This document shows, one piece after another, positions 25,797 to 39,211 of a stretch of 64,000 bases of DNA. The position numbers and the translations under genes are program-made. Each line of letters opens with the position of its first letter. The stretch's first letter is position 1. Below the pieces are notes generated by a model. It searched no databases and was not told where the DNA came from. It saw only the letters and a list, made by a program, of their open reading frames with translations. Origin of the DNA: Anopheles merus (lineage: Eukaryota; Arthropoda; Insecta; Diptera; Culicidae); contig NC_054084.1 in assembly GCF_017562075.2 (NCBI RefSeq), positions 21,564,389 through 21,628,388 on the forward strand, given 5' to 3'.

Positions 25797-26353
25797 TATA
25801 AAAATCCACGTGTCACGTCTCATCGCTCCGCGGTACCCTTTCACATGGAGCCCACGTGTTTGTACAGCGAGTCGTAGCTGTGTTGCGTGTAGTCGTGCAA
25901 ATACCACGCTAACGTGCTAACAACAGTAATATAGCAATAAGGCATCCAAGTAAAAAGCAAAACCTCTCGTGCAGCTGTCGTCGTGAGCACCGTTGCTGGC
26001 ATTGAAATTGCTTCTTCTGCCGTTGTCCCTGTGGTGGTGATAGGTACGCGACGCACGCAGCCGCTTTTGTTTTGGTTGCCACTGGTAGCAGTTTCGGAAG
26101 CGGCGGTACAATTCGCGCGCACTACCCCGAGGCACTGATTTACGTATCCGTGTATTGGGATCGAGAGATGCCGGAGCCGCGCGAATGATTTGTGTGGGAT
26201 GGGCCCACACAAAAACCCCTATCGGGTCGGGCGAGCTTTTGCTGCAAACGGATTCAGTACCGATCGGGATAACGGACGTAGCGGACGCGACTAGTAGCCG
26301 TTCGTGTGTCGCGTGCGTGTGTCTGTGTGTGTATGATGTGCCAGAGTTTTGCG
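25797..26353 (+). promoter_or_regulatory. possible promoter and non-coding first exon
   Basis: A TATA box (TATAAAAA, 25797-25804) lies in a relatively GC-rich 800-bp island. The island ends near a donor-like GCG|GTGAGA at 26353/26354, after which AT content rises sharply. TATA box, GC-rich segment and donor together resemble a non-coding first exon 9 kb upstream of exon A. There is no direct proof of transcription. Confidence 0.2.
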
Positions 26354-29300
26354 GTGAGAGTACAAATGACCCATAATGTGATTTGAGCAAGATGTGGGTT
26401 ACGAGCTGTGAATGACGGCGCAGTTTTAAAATTTGTGATTTGTGCTATTGAAATTTTGAAAAAGCTTTGAAACATGTGAAAAATGAAAATGTATGTGTGT
26501 GTGTTGATAAGTGCTTTATTATTTAAACGTCAATGATAGTGCTGTAACCCCGGCGTGAATATTGTGATTACACAAAATACGGTGCAGTTGAAGGTTGATT
26601 CGTGTATATGATTTTAAAATGAAGTTTTTGCACCACTTGATTCCTATCATTTCTTTATTTTTTAATTGCTTTGTTGCTTAAAGTTTGAATTGCTTTCAAT
26701 GTATATTTTCTGACACAAAAAAAGAAATATGAAAAGGGCTTTAATAGGTGCTTGGTATTACAATATAATATGTTTGTTCGATAAAAACAATTAAATTTTA
26801 AAACATTTTAATTTTCCTTATTCGAAAAAACACTATTTAAAAGTTTAAATTGATTAACGGTTTTTAGCGTAAAATGGTTCCATTTAGATTTCATTAATTT
26901 TATTTAATTTTACGTAATTTATCATATATTTACACGCAAACAATGCCGAACATGTTCAATATCTTTTTTGGCGCCAAAATTTGGTAACTAACAAACATGA
27001 TCACTCTATCCCTCACTCTCTTCACAAGGTTGATGTGGTTTTTCCTACGAAATGATTACAATCGCCACCATAATTTACCTGCAATTGTCTGTAATTGTAC
27101 GAAATGAACTTGTTCGTGGCGGATGCGGTTTCACCGTAATCTCTCCGTGCGTGTGTGGGTGCGTGTCATTTGGTGGTCGATTGGTGGTGGTGATGGTGGT
27201 ACTGCTGGTAATGATGTTGGCAGTGTGAACAGCTCAAATCATTCGATAGCAATGCAACGTAATCAAAATCAAATTATCGCTTATGGCTAAGTCCGGCGGG
27301 CGATTGGCGCGCTGAGTACTGTTTGCTGCCTCTAACCAAGAATCGAGTACCAATTGCATTTTGTGGTTGGTAATGGTGGTGTACTTAATTTGTAGAGTTT
27401 GCAAATGTCAGGTGATTTGTGAGGTTGCAGCCCATTGCGATTTGAAGTGGCTTATGCCTGACTGTAACATTATTTTTTGCAAACAATACGCTTAATCTAT
27501 CTGTACTGCGTACGATTCTCATAATATTAAATCTAAGAACTGACTCATCAGTTTCGCTTCATCATAATCTCGCACGGTACTGTGCATCGCCCTGTGTGCC
27601 ATGAAACGTCCATCTCAGCATCATTAAATGATGCTCCGATGCCCGAGGAATGTCAATTTATTTCCCGTCCATTGAAGCTTCCCGGGACTGATGGTCGGGA
27701 CCCTGCGGCGAGGTGACCAATCGGCAGGAAAATTTGCTATATCTATCGCCATGCGAGACGAGTGTAATTGAAAACGAGACACAGCCATGATGGCTCGATG
27801 CTGACACGCTCCTCCTAGCACCGGGCCCCCCTACGTGGCCGTGCCCTGGGTAACATGATCCGAGCCGAGCAGGGAAAATGAGAGTGAAAAATCAATCACC
27901 GTGACAAAATACTAGGAAGTGTATTTATAAAGATTCAATTTCACAGATTATTGCCTATGATCTAGCTTTAATGTGTGAATGTGTGCGAGTGTGCGAGGGC
28001 TTGTACTATTCTCGAGCTTGTTTTCTGTCTTCCCTCGCTGTCTTCCCTTCCCACTCACACACAACCGTTCGGCGTAATGCCACACTTCAACCGGAAGGAA
28101 TTCCTTGTGTCACACAGGGCACACGTTGGCTTGGGACCGTCGGTGGGGCCGTCCATTTTGATTTGCTCGCTACCTTTCGCACACGGAACGCACACTTCGC
28201 CGCCAACCACCATCGTCAGCATCATCATCATCACCATCTGCATCACCTTGACGTAACAAGAATGAATGGCATTTTTCAATCAAATAAAATATAGCGTCAT
28301 TCACGGGCGCAATGGGGTCGATCGTCGGCTGTAAAAGTCGCCGCACACTGATAATGGAGGCGCCCGGTGGCTGACAGACAGCAACTTTAAATGAGCGGCT
28401 GACAAACAGAGCGATGGAAATTGACATTCTTCGTGGCAGAAGAAGATGCTTTGGGGGCTCGGGAAGGAAGTGTACGTGTAAGAAAATACGTCCCGTGCCA
28501 GTCTGCCCGTAATGTGATCAGAATCGTGACGGGGTAGTAAAACATGAGCCTCACTCGCATGAGCTTAAAGCAACGTTTTGAAGGGTCTGTGGAGTTCAGG
28601 GGCATTAAACTGATGGGTAAATGAAATCACCCTTCGGTACATTGTCTTAGGGTTGCTGTTGAGGGTCATATGAAAATACATTATGCCGTAAATAAAGTCA
28701 TTTTTGACCAGCTCATCTTAAACCTGCTTAATTATTTGTTCAAACCTACTGTTGCCACCAGCCATGCTCATTTCACGCTAGACAGCTAACTTGGCAATGC
28801 TCTCGTAGTTGCTGTGCTGATTCTAATGATTGTATGAGCAGGCTACCCAACAAGGTAGCTATTCATAATGTTTACTGATCATGTTGAGTCAAAATTCAAA
28901 AATCTGGAAATGATGTTTTTTTTTATATTTTCTGTTAATAAATTATTCATTTTAGGGTACATATGAAACTTTATTCCTGGAGTATACAAACCACGGCCTA
29001 GATGTGGCTTTCGATAGCGATAATTATTTTTTTTCCTTTCTTCATTTTAAGTCGAATATAAAGCTTCATTAATTGAAAGCTGTACAGTTTCATTGTGGTT
29101 ATGGACCGGGCGTGAGCTGGCCTAGAGAGATAGAGAGAGATGCAATAATAATACAATAAGTTATAATTTTAATATTAGACAGAGATTTAAACGTTCTTGC
29201 ATTAGCTAAGGGTAACATCAACGAACCACGCAACAACTATATTTATGAAGCAATTCTTGACAACTGAACAAGTTTGGAGACATTTGCTTTATACCATGCA

Positions 29301-29990
29301 ATTATCTTTAAAATATATTACCTCGAAGTTGCAAATATTCAAGGCTTTAGACCTTAAAGAGTGTCATCCGTATGGTTTTATGGACACAAAGATTTACTCT
29401 TCATATTTTTTTCTTCATCCTCTGTAACACCCTCAACATACCAGCCCAAGAAAACCAGCATTCAACAATGCTGCGTAATATCTGTCAACGGTTCAGCTTC
29501 ACCATATTTCATACCCGCAGGCCATTTTTACGACCAAGATAAAATGACACACAAAAGTGCGTTTTAAAGTAAGTGCAGCAACAGCGAGCAGAGATCGTTT
29601 GCCAAACCAAACTGTCTGCTCGAGAGGGTTGGCTGGCAATAAACAAACAAAAAAACGCACGCAAATCATCCATACCCTTCAATGTAGGCAAACATATTAA
29701 CGGGTGTGTGTCCCTTGTGTTAGCACACTCGAAAAAAACGGAGACGAACAAACACATACAACAACCGTTTGGCAGCCGAGAAAGGGGGTGTATTCAGAGC
29801 AGAGCAAGATAAAATGTTTCGTGAACCACACGAAGCAAATGATGTCATAAAGATGGGTTTTTTGAAAAATTTTGACTCAAATTGGCCCATAAAAAATAAT
29901 GAATGATACACTCGTGGAAGAAAGATAGCAGAAACGATGCATTATTTATCTGACACAGACAGCAATTAGAGGAAGTTTTTTTTCCTGCGA

Positions 29991-30010
29991 AAAAAGGGTG
30001 AACCCTTTTT
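29991..30010. repeat. 9-bp-arm inverted repeat
   Basis: AAAAAGGGT and ACCCTTTTT are separated by GA, forming a near-perfect hairpin. It stands in AT-rich non-coding DNA and no function can be assigned. Confidence 0.5.
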
Positions 30011-31653
30011 ATAAAATTCATTCAAGTTTTATAGAAATAATAGTGGTTTATAATGATTTTTAACCGATTAAAAAACGAAACTTAAGGACAATATAATCTT
30101 GTTAATTGTTTTTAATTAAAATATCCCTGGGCTCTTGAAGATAAGCTTAAAGGCTAGGGTTAGCTAGCTAATTATCTTTAAATATTCCACCAACATAAAG
30201 CTCTCACTACAGCACCACATCAAACGTGCAAGGTTTTTGGTCCAAAGTAGCACCCGAAAACCTTCAGCAAGTCAATTAAGTTCGACAGCGCAAGAAAGTT
30301 TCGCTTCCTCCGTAGCCAAGCTCATTCAACCCGAGATCCGTGCGCTTTCGCCACGATACCACGATAGGACTGGTTAAAGTAGCGAAACTTTACCACTTCT
30401 AAACTCGATTGCAAACTTTTGATCCACTGTGGATCTCATTGTCGTCGAGGAAAAGAGTAAGAAATAGGGAGAGAAAGGAGACATGAAAAGAAAGAGAAAA
30501 AAACAGCACATTAAATTAAAACGATAGCAGCACTTTAAACCGAATCCGTTTCTCAACCCTCGGTTCTAGCACCTTTACACCAGTGAAGCCAATAAGCTTT
30601 CGTCTTGAAGTTAACAGCCAGCCCTTTGATCGTCGAACGATTATGCTGTTGCGAAGCCACGATTTACAATCCGCAAGCCGCTCGCCGTTGGCATCATTCG
30701 ACTCGATTTCTTTCCGTTTGCTTTTTCCTTTGCTCGCTCTGTGGGCACGCCTCCGTCTCTATCCAACCTTATTGCCAGCGCTCGATAGTGACGGAGGCTT
30801 TGGGAGAGCCTCACTGACGTGGAAGCCGTTTCGATAAGCGCAAAATAATTGCCATCGATTATTTGAGGTTTCATTTTTCCTGCTCCAGCAGCATTTCGTT
30901 TTTGCTCGTTTGCTTACTTTCTTCGTCATTAAAAACTGGCTTCAACGCCGGTTCGCACAAAAGCGATCGTTACGGTCAAATGATTTCATGATCGCTTTGT
31001 TTGATGTTCCACGAGCGCAATGATTTGCAATCGGTGCGGTGTTTGATTTGTGGAATTTTTAATTTTCCAGCAAGATTAAAGATCATAATCAAAGATTTTT
31101 CTTTTGAATGGTTTCTTTGCAACTTGACTTCATGACCATGAAAACGTCTAAAAATGATTCGATATTCTTATAATAAACAAACACTCACCATATTCATATT
31201 CAAGGTGACTTTCCCGCGAAGGCATCACTTACTTAGCTACTATTATGACAAAGAGGTTCATTTCACGGTCACAAACCAACAATATTCTCACAAGACACAA
31301 TGCTTACACCTTCACACAAATTTGTCTTGGTACAAAGTGGCGCCTTTATTTGACACCATCCCTTGTTCGGCCGGAATCATGTTGTTTAGCAGGTTGTTAG
31401 TGTGCCAAATGCTGCATAACTGTATACATTTTCGGGAAAAAAACGCTACCAAAACAAAAACAAGCCCAAACAAGCCATTGTCGCCAAATCCACCGGGATC
31501 ATGTTTCGGACATTTTCCGTACCTCTTAATGATGTGATTTATTTCGATCGTTAGCGATAAGCGACGAGCATTGGCGAAAGGGAAAGGGCAAGAAAAAACG
31601 CTGGCCAAATTTCAAAAGGAAAGGTGTTTTCTGAACACACATTACACATCCTC

Positions 31654-31676
31654 TGTGTGTGTGTGTGTGTGTGTGT
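31654..31676. repeat. (GT)n microsatellite
   Basis: An uninterrupted GT run of about 23 bp in non-coding DNA. Confidence 0.9.
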
Positions 31677-34600
31677 AAGTCGAAACGTGCCGTAAACGCT
31701 GTCGACAAAAAAATAAATCTTCCCCATCGGGTTAGCGATGGGCTTAGCGACAAGCCGTATTGATGGAGGTTCACCGAACGGATCGAGAGGGCTAACTGCA
31801 ACGGGTTGAAAAGAGACAGCATGTACAGCCGCGAACAGTGTACTAAATCAGTATCAAAATATGCCCCGACACGTGTTCGGTGATGAACTCGGCCGCTTAT
31901 TGCCACGCTTTTCCCTTGCGTGTGTGCTGCGTGTTTGCATGCAAAGCTGTTGGTTCGCGCACTAACTTTCATTTAACGATACCAACGGTTCATTCATGTG
32001 CTGTTTCGCTTTCTCTGTCTCTGTTTTCGGTACATTCCAATATTCAATTTTCCCAAAATCCAAATTAATGATAAGGGGATATCGATGTTACGTTTGCCCT
32101 TGATCGATGTCGCTGATAATCAAATCGATCCGGGAACAATAATATTTTGGGGACAACAAATTCGAAAACTCATGCTCGCTCAGGTGAACATGGGATCATT
32201 GTTTTTTTTTCCCCCGGTACGATAAAGCTTTACTTGTTCCTAGTTTCCCATGGGAGTGTTTGCGTAAATGTACGTGGGTAGTTTATAACAATCACTGAAT
32301 CGATTTCCTTTGTAAACTGATTCAATTAAGGTCAGTGGAAGGGAAGGCCAATTTTTTTGGGGGAAACAATTATCTTCCTATCAATTTGAAAAATAAAATA
32401 AATAATAAAATGATTATAATAAATATTTGAAAACATAATCCGAACTCATCACGAAGCGTAGTTTTATTACATTACATTAAAAATTCACATCTAATCTCGT
32501 TCCGCACGTTTAATCACGTAAAGTAATCACAAACGCACGTAGAAGCTACTGCGCTAACGGCATAAACACCCCGTAGAGGTAATTTAGTATGCATGAAAAA
32601 ACCAAAATAAAAAACAACCTTGCAAACTAACTTTTCCACTCATACACACACGCACACACGTACATTGTACCCCCGGGAGCATGACAAAACTCAAAGTACA
32701 TAATAATTTAAAACATCACATTTAATCAGAATGGTGCAAAACGATATGCGTCACATTTTTTTAAACGCCTCAATGCAAGTTTGCTTTTGCAAAAAAAAGC
32801 TTTTATGTCCACTTGCGGAGTTTTGTACAGGTTTTTTTTCCCCCCTCCTGTTATGTTCATTCATGCCGCAACAATGTCACATGGGACGCGGAACTAAAGT
32901 TTCACCGAGGCCCACTTCACCTAAGTAAAGTACGTCCGCAGCGCGCCAGGACACTTGTGAGACGTTTCCTTTCCACCTCCCCTGTGCGTCGCGTTGTGTG
33001 AGTGTGCATGAGTGTCCACCACAAAGGCGGACAGTGATTATTTTTATGCTCCCTGGTAGGCGATTTTTTGTTCTGTTTGCTGCGTTTGCCCGAACTTAGA
33101 AAGTACCATTTTGCTGTAGGCAATTTTCTAACGTACTTTATGTCGGGCTGCACGCTACTCTTGGCGGCACAAGAGCCCTCGATCCTTGAAAACTTTTGGC
33201 ACTGGAAAAGTACATGATTACGTGATGAAATATTCACACACTTAGAACCATTTCGCTGGTGCGCCGGTGTGTCAATACTTCGTTACGGTGGTGCAATGCG
33301 CGGCTGACGCTTGCGGAAAGGAGATGTGTTTGTGCTTCATCTTTAATTCAGAGCGCGGACGGAAACCATACACTGTTAAGATGAATTGCTGCTTGAAGCA
33401 ATGTTATTATTTGTAAATGAATAGAAATTAAATTGGTTACAAAATAACCGTAAGGATGAGTTCAACAACGTTTCAGGGTTCCATGCATAAGAAAATCAAC
33501 ACAACAAGTCTACCTTTATGAATTTTATATAAAAATAGTAATATCTTTACAATTTTTTAGTCAAAAATCCATTATGTAATGAAATTTAGAAAATCAGGTT
33601 CAGAATAATCCAATGAACTATCTCAAACTTAGTTTTATTTCGTGCAATGCGTTAATGATTCAAAGTGGTGCTCAGTATAAACCTCAAAACAAAAACTACA
33701 TGAACTTGAATCTTGTGTAAAGCAACACTAAACCAACGGAACGTGGAAAGCGAACAGAAAGTTATTTTAAATAAAAAATAGCAAAAAACACTCACCATTC
33801 AAATTTTTCTGACTATTCTAGTAGGAATGAGTATGAATGTACTGAGTATAGTTTTAAAAAGCACTTTTATTTTGCACTCAAAAAAATGTTGTTCATGCTT
33901 TTTCACTCTCCGCAAAAAAGCAACTAACAACACATCAATAGCTTTCATTAGTGAAAGAGCAAATAAAAATGAGAAAGAAAAAAAAACCATTCGCTAATTG
34001 GAATTGCTCGCAAAACCAGCAATGGGCAACATTCTGACTGGAATCATTGCTTATTCCATTCACATTTTACTTATTACTTGGACTCAGCCTCTGCACTATT
34101 TACAATTTCGTTCGTGCTCCATAAAATGTCCCTTCTTGCAAATTACGTCAGCTCATTTTGACAGTGAAAAAAAAACTGCCAAAAACGTAAACTAGGCGCC
34201 ACAAAACCAACACCAAACCGATCGATCGGTTCAATAACTTCCCACTCGTACCGAACAATGATGCAATTGTTCCTGCACAAATACAGCAAACCGGCATACA
34301 AAGCAATAAATAAAAAAAAGCTGGAACACTTACACGAGAATGCTTAAAATAGAATTGCCAAGAATGTCAAGAGCTTTCCGCTTTCGCCTACATAATTCTA
34401 ATTTATTCCTTTCCTCCCCAAAGTGTAGCGAGAGTGACAAAAGTCCAGGGAAGGGAGAACAAGACGAAGCGAAAGAACCACCAACGGAACCACAAATAGA
34501 TAACGGAGAGACGAACAAAAAAAAACAACCCACAATCGTTCGTGCTCAACAATCGATGCTTTTGCATCCTTCAGATCGGCAGCACTCACTTTTGCTGTCC

Positions 34601-35457
34601 CAAAACACGCCGGCCAATTTCCTTCACTGTGCGCATACATAAAGCAGATCGAATCCTATTTAGGCAGTGGCGTTGTTGTTCCTGCGACTAGAGCGCTAGA
34701 AAAACATGGCCTAAGCGCACCCACGGCAATCGCCACTGCGTGTTTGCGTGGCCGTGCCACACTGTCGTTGTAGTGCGTTTAAAAACAGTCCCCCTGAGGG
34801 GTAGGAACCTCAGCACCACTTATGGATTTAGAGCTGCCAGGCGTCTGCTTTTGCATGGTTTTCGGGACCGCTTGGACGGACGGAATGGAGCTGAGTTTTA
34901 TTTGCAGTGCGTCAGAATTGTCTCCTTGGTTGGTTGACGATAAAGTAATATGATGCCTTTATTTGTACAATCAAACTGATCCGGCAGGAAAGTGATTTTG
35001 CTATCGCGGGCTAATGGAACTGGCTCTTTGTTTGTTTTATGCGTTTGCTGCTTACTTATTTCAGTTTGTTGTTGTTTGTTTAATTTTGATTGTTTTTTTT
35101 TAAGATAAGCTAGTAAAGTGGTGATTAATGCTTAATAATTGTGAGTTGTTGCGCCTTATTTCATACCAATCATTATTCTACAGTGAAGTATCTCCGTATC
35201 TCCATCCAAGCTTAAAATGTTGCTGAATTAATTAAGATAAAATAGTTTTGAAAAAAATCATTTTAAAATGCTTTACCACAGCCTGATGTTTACCACGAAG
35301 TTCACTCTATCGATGCAGTCAAAACGTCATCAGCGTTGAACGAGAGGTGGCTTTGGTAGCTGGTTTGAACATCGCCTACCACTTTTAAACTTCTCCCCGT
35401 TCGCATGCTGCGTACTATGAGAGCAGCTACGTTAAGTCCTACTGCCATTCCCGCCAG

Positions 35458-35808
35458 TGTATAAGGACACGATGGCAAACCAAACCAATCAATCATTGAA
35501 AAGTAATAATCCTTCGTCAATGCCACAACAACCGCAGCAACCGGCACCGATGGCGTCTGCAAGGCACGAGCCCACCGTCAATCGATCGTCCCTGTACGAT
35601 CGATCCCATCCGGGGGTGGCCTCCCGACCCGCCTCCTTGCCAATGGTTTCGCCCTACTCCGGCGCGGCAAGTTCGCGACCTTCGCGCAGTGCCACGCGCC
35701 CGGTCGCTGTGGGCACGAACCCGTTCACCTCCCAGACGGCGGGTATGCGGGTATTCAAGAAGTGCAAAAGTGCCACCTTCCAGATCGATGGACACACCTA
35801 CACCATAG
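35458..35808 (+). CDS. coding exon of an unidentified long gene (exon A)
   Basis: This exon is open from at least 35458 to a strong donor (ATAG|GTAAGT) at 35808/35809. The first in-frame ATG is at 35472, with A at -3 (cACG before ATG), giving 112 codons plus one base, so the donor is phase 1. The peptide is low-complexity and rich in Ser, Pro, Gln and Ala (MANQTNQSLKSNNP near the start, then SRPSRSATRP). It ends in a more structured stretch, MRVFKKCKSATFQIDGHTYT, probably the start of a folded domain. Third codon positions are strongly G/C-rich, unlike the flanks, which is the main reason to call it coding. Two readings are possible: a first coding exon starting at 35472, or an internal exon entered at the acceptor-like CCCGCCAG ending at 35457. 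In the second case it is 351 nt and phase 1-1. I do not recognise the family. It resembles the intrinsically disordered N-terminus of a regulatory protein, which is an inference. Confidence 0.72.
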
Positions 35809-37085
35809 GTAAGTATTATCTTCCCTTTCTCGCCTTCGCTTTTTTCTCCCACCGAGCAGAAAGGGTTTGCTCCCGTTTCGGAGGGAGATTATAAGTTTGT
35901 GGTCTTAAGTGAGGTTGTACGAAGTGAAAACTTTTCCCCATTGGGTGGAAATGTGCGTACCGAAGAGCAGCGACAGTTCTCAGTTGCTGCCCTATTCGAA
36001 GGTTTCTGCTCGGAAAAGCGCAGCCTGGAGAGGCTAAGTTCTCCCGGACCGAGGGATAAACTGCCAAGGCGTCATTAATCTTGCGGTGAAACAAATAGCT
36101 GTCACTGCTGGAGGGGAGGTGATATGATAACGAACAGATTTAGGATCGAAATGTGCTCTTCTCGCCACCAGCCCTTGTCCTTTTACACCATTCAGGTAAA
36201 GCTCGGTATAGGCGGTGAAGCGCAACGGTATGGAACGGGAATAACGAGGGGAAAATGGAGATATTTGATAAGTTTTATTCGAGACCTCCTACCCAGGGTG
36301 GGGGCGTACCGATTGAGTAAGATAAAGTTTCGCCCGACTTGCTGATGGAACAGCAGTAGCAGCAGCAGCAGCAGGGCACACGCAACACAACTCCCTTGTT
36401 TTGTAGACTTTTTGATGGGCTTTCGGTGTTCGGTGACCGTGTGCCTTGGCTACGGTGTCTGGTAATGGGCTCCCCCGGGGAGAGACAGTTTGGGATGACA
36501 AATCTTTGGCTTTTGGATTTCCCTCGAGGTGAGGCGGCTGTATTAATGAATAACGAAGATCACAACGTACCGTTGTCAAAGATGGCCGGCTATTTTGGGG
36601 GACAGTGTTTACGACGTTTCGTTAGTTGTGCCCAGTCAACTGAGAGGGTGTAGAGTCATAATTTAAAAGGTTATTGAATAAGAAAAAAGTCATTTGTCAC
36701 ATTACATATTACATTTTCAATCCGTTCTTGTATAACTGTACCTGTTTTCGACAAGGTAGCTAAAAATATATAATTTTTCAAATACGCATTAAAAAAAGTC
36801 TCAATACACAATTTTATCAAATAAAATATGCTCATTTGTATTTTTAATACGAAGATTCGTCTCATTTCTTTGCGCATGTTCTAAAATATCAAATAAAATG
36901 TGTTCAACATGTTTCGGTAAATTTGTTGTGAGCCAATACTTTAGCATGTTTCGTTATTAAAAGAAACAGCACAGTAAACCAATGAATGTTTGGTTTTCAT
37001 TAAAGATTCTATGATTACATAATTTATGCTAACCTTTTTGGAACAGTGATTTTTAACAGTTCAGTGCTATGGGCTCCTGTCAAAA
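35809..37085 (+). other. probable intron, proximal part after exon A
   Basis: This begins with the exon A donor and holds a CAG run (36351). It turns AT-rich after 36660 and reaches the foldback element at 37094. No further exon is recognised. Confidence 0.55.
36351..36375. repeat. (CAG)n microsatellite
   Basis: A CAG run with one TAG interruption, about 540 bp downstream of exon A, in what should be intron. Confidence 0.85.
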
Positions 37086-37093
37086 CTTGTAAT

Positions 37094-38073
37094 CAGTGCT
37101 GTGAAATGTCATGAGCATCACGAGATATTCACCAACAAAAACAATGACCATATCCGCGGTAGCTTCATGCTCATTGCTAATATTCAATGAAAGTGCGTCA
37201 TGACATGCCAAACACGACATGCGGGTGCTGCGAGTGAGTCAAACGCAATACTCTGACTCACAAGCAAAGCTTATTGCCGTCACAAGCATAATCATGACGT
37301 TTTCCTGCTGTGAACTATGCTGTCAAATGCCACTGTTTCAGTCACCAACACTCGTGACTGAAACGAAGCTCAAATCAGCTCACGTACACAACTGAGATGA
37401 TCGGAGGTAAGACTCAAACAGTTGGAGCATCAATTATATGCTTGATGACATTTTTTTTTTTAGCACCCAACTCTTGACCTCACACTTGGTCACTACATTT
37501 TGTGTCGGTGATAATCACGACATTCGTGGAATATACTTGGCGTGTGGTCTCAAGCAGCAAAATGAGCATGCTACCTCCCTCTGTCTGGTTTGATGGTCTG
37601 TTGGGTCAAACAGAGCGAGAACCAATGCTCATTTTGTTTCTTGGAACCACTCGCAAGCACAGCATATCTCCCATGACTATCAAGATAATCACCGACTTAA
37701 AATATTGCGACCACTGACCAAGTCTAAGAGTTGGTTGCACACAATGTCACCAAGTATGTGATAGTTAAGAGCCTCACCTCTGATCATCACAGTAGAACTC
37801 GTGACGCAGACGTGATTTTGTTTCAGCTTTAATTGGTCATCACTATGTCAGTGACATTTTGCAGAACTGATCACAGTAAAAAAAAAGTCATGACATAGTG
37901 ACTGACCAAGGAATGATCTCAAAAATGTCACGAAGCATACATTTATCAAACCAATCGTTTTGAGTATCTCCATTGACTATCACAATTGAGTACGTGACGC
38001 TGGCATGGATTTTGTTTCAGTCAGATTTTTTATAACTATGCAGCATTGCTTGTAGTGACATTTTGCGGCACTG
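37094..38073. mobile_element. hAT-type foldback element, 980 bp
   Basis: The terminal inverted repeats begin CAGTGCTGTGAAATGTCA on the left and CAGTGCCGCAAAATGTCA on the inverted right, 15 of 18 identical. They are flanked by CTTGTAAT (37086-37093) and CTTGTAAC (38074-38081), an 8-bp duplication with one mismatch. CAG ends plus an 8-bp duplication indicate the hAT superfamily. The interior is a long imperfect palindrome centred near 37600: CAAAATGAGCAT (37558-37569) pairs with 37625-37636, CCAACTCTT (37467-37475) with 37726-37734, and GTCGGTGATAATC (from 37505) with its near-complement near 37684. The right arm also carries an internal tandem duplication of roughly 190 bp. There is no transposase, so the element is non-autonomous. 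Confidence 0.7.
37741..38073. repeat. two diverged tandem units of about 190 bp inside the foldback element
   Basis: Both units run in the same order: AATGTCAC, then a GATCATCACA or GACTATCACA block, CGTGACGC, GATTTTGTTTCAG, and finally GTGACATTTTGC. The GATTTTGTTTCAG copies lie near 37818 and 38011. A related, more diverged block occurs inverted in the left arm around 37330-37450. The unit probably arose by duplication within one arm after the palindrome formed. Confidence 0.5.
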
Positions 38074-38853
38074 CTTGTAACAACAACACACGTTGGATTT
38101 TGCTTAATATTCCTTTAAAACTTGATCAGAACACAACTTGTTGACACATTAAATAAAATTTCTTCTATCAAGTACCACAAATTTTATTTTAAAAAAAAAC
38201 TTTCTGGAACAAAACCATCTATACTTATTTAGTATTAAAGAAAGAAAGACGTATTTGCTTGAAAATGAAAAAATATAAATCAATTATCAATTCAAAAAGG
38301 ATAAAACAACTTTTTGTGATGATTTTCAAATTGCTACATATTAACCCCTTTGCAATCTTGATGATGTTGCTTACTATTTTAAACTAACCTCAACATGTTG
38401 ACCATCTCTCGTTACTGCGGTTCAGAATGGTTCAGTAAACTCAAACCACAAACCCGATCGATACGCAAAGCGAGACGAGCAGAAAGCACGCTGTCAACAC
38501 TGGTGGTAACTGGAGCAATGTCCTGTACCACGTTAACCATCATGGTTACTAAGACCGCAAGTACTGCTACTGCTACAACCACCACCACTAAAAGCCCGTA
38601 AACACACTGATGATCCACACATCCATCATATCGTTATCCGATTGTTATCACTCACCCTCTACTCCGCATTCTTCCCGTCCCACAATCACTACCCCTCTGC
38701 TCGTATAGTCAACAAGTCCGATCTCGGGCTCCGGAAGGAAGCTGTTTAACGCTTCTCGACGCTTTCTCAACCGTGAAACACAACGCACACGCTGTGTTAC
38801 GGGACGGTTTTTTTCCAAGACAAACGACCGACAACACTGAACTGCACCACGTA

Positions 38854-38872
38854 TGTGTGTGTGTGTGTGTGT
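38854..38872. repeat. (GT)n microsatellite
   Basis: A GT run of about 19 bp, 350 bp upstream of the exon-like segment at 39212. Confidence 0.85.
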
Positions 38873-39211
38873 TGCTTTGCAGACTGCCTTCAGCTCGCAC
38901 GCCTAATACAACAGGCATGCAAGGCAGGCCCACCCCACACCGACAGAGAAAAGAAAACATTGTTCAATCCTGTTTCCTCCAGTTTTCCGGTTGTCTCAGG
39001 CCTTTTTTTTTCTTCCCTTTTTACGCTCTCGGTGTTGTTGTTTGGTGGCCCAAGAGCCCAAGCCAAGCATCCGTATCGATCCCGTTCGTGGTGTTTATCT
39101 ACACATAACGCACGCTGGTCACGCGAGACTTAGGTCGAAGATAATTTGCTCAATCATCATCAGTTAAATTTGTTTGCCCCTTATTGTTTGTCTGTTTGTT
39201 TGTGTCTGCAG

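Larger units (their letters stand above)
24206..35457. other. non-coding sequence, no gene supported
   Basis: This contains the possible promoter/first-exon island at 25797-26353, an AT-rich trough at 26480-27000, a GT run at 31654 and a perfect 16-bp palindrome (AACCGATCGATCGGTT) at 34216-34231. About 200 bp before exon A are a TTTTAAAA (35261) and a TTCACTC, which could be a weak core promoter for exon A. Confidence 0.5.
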
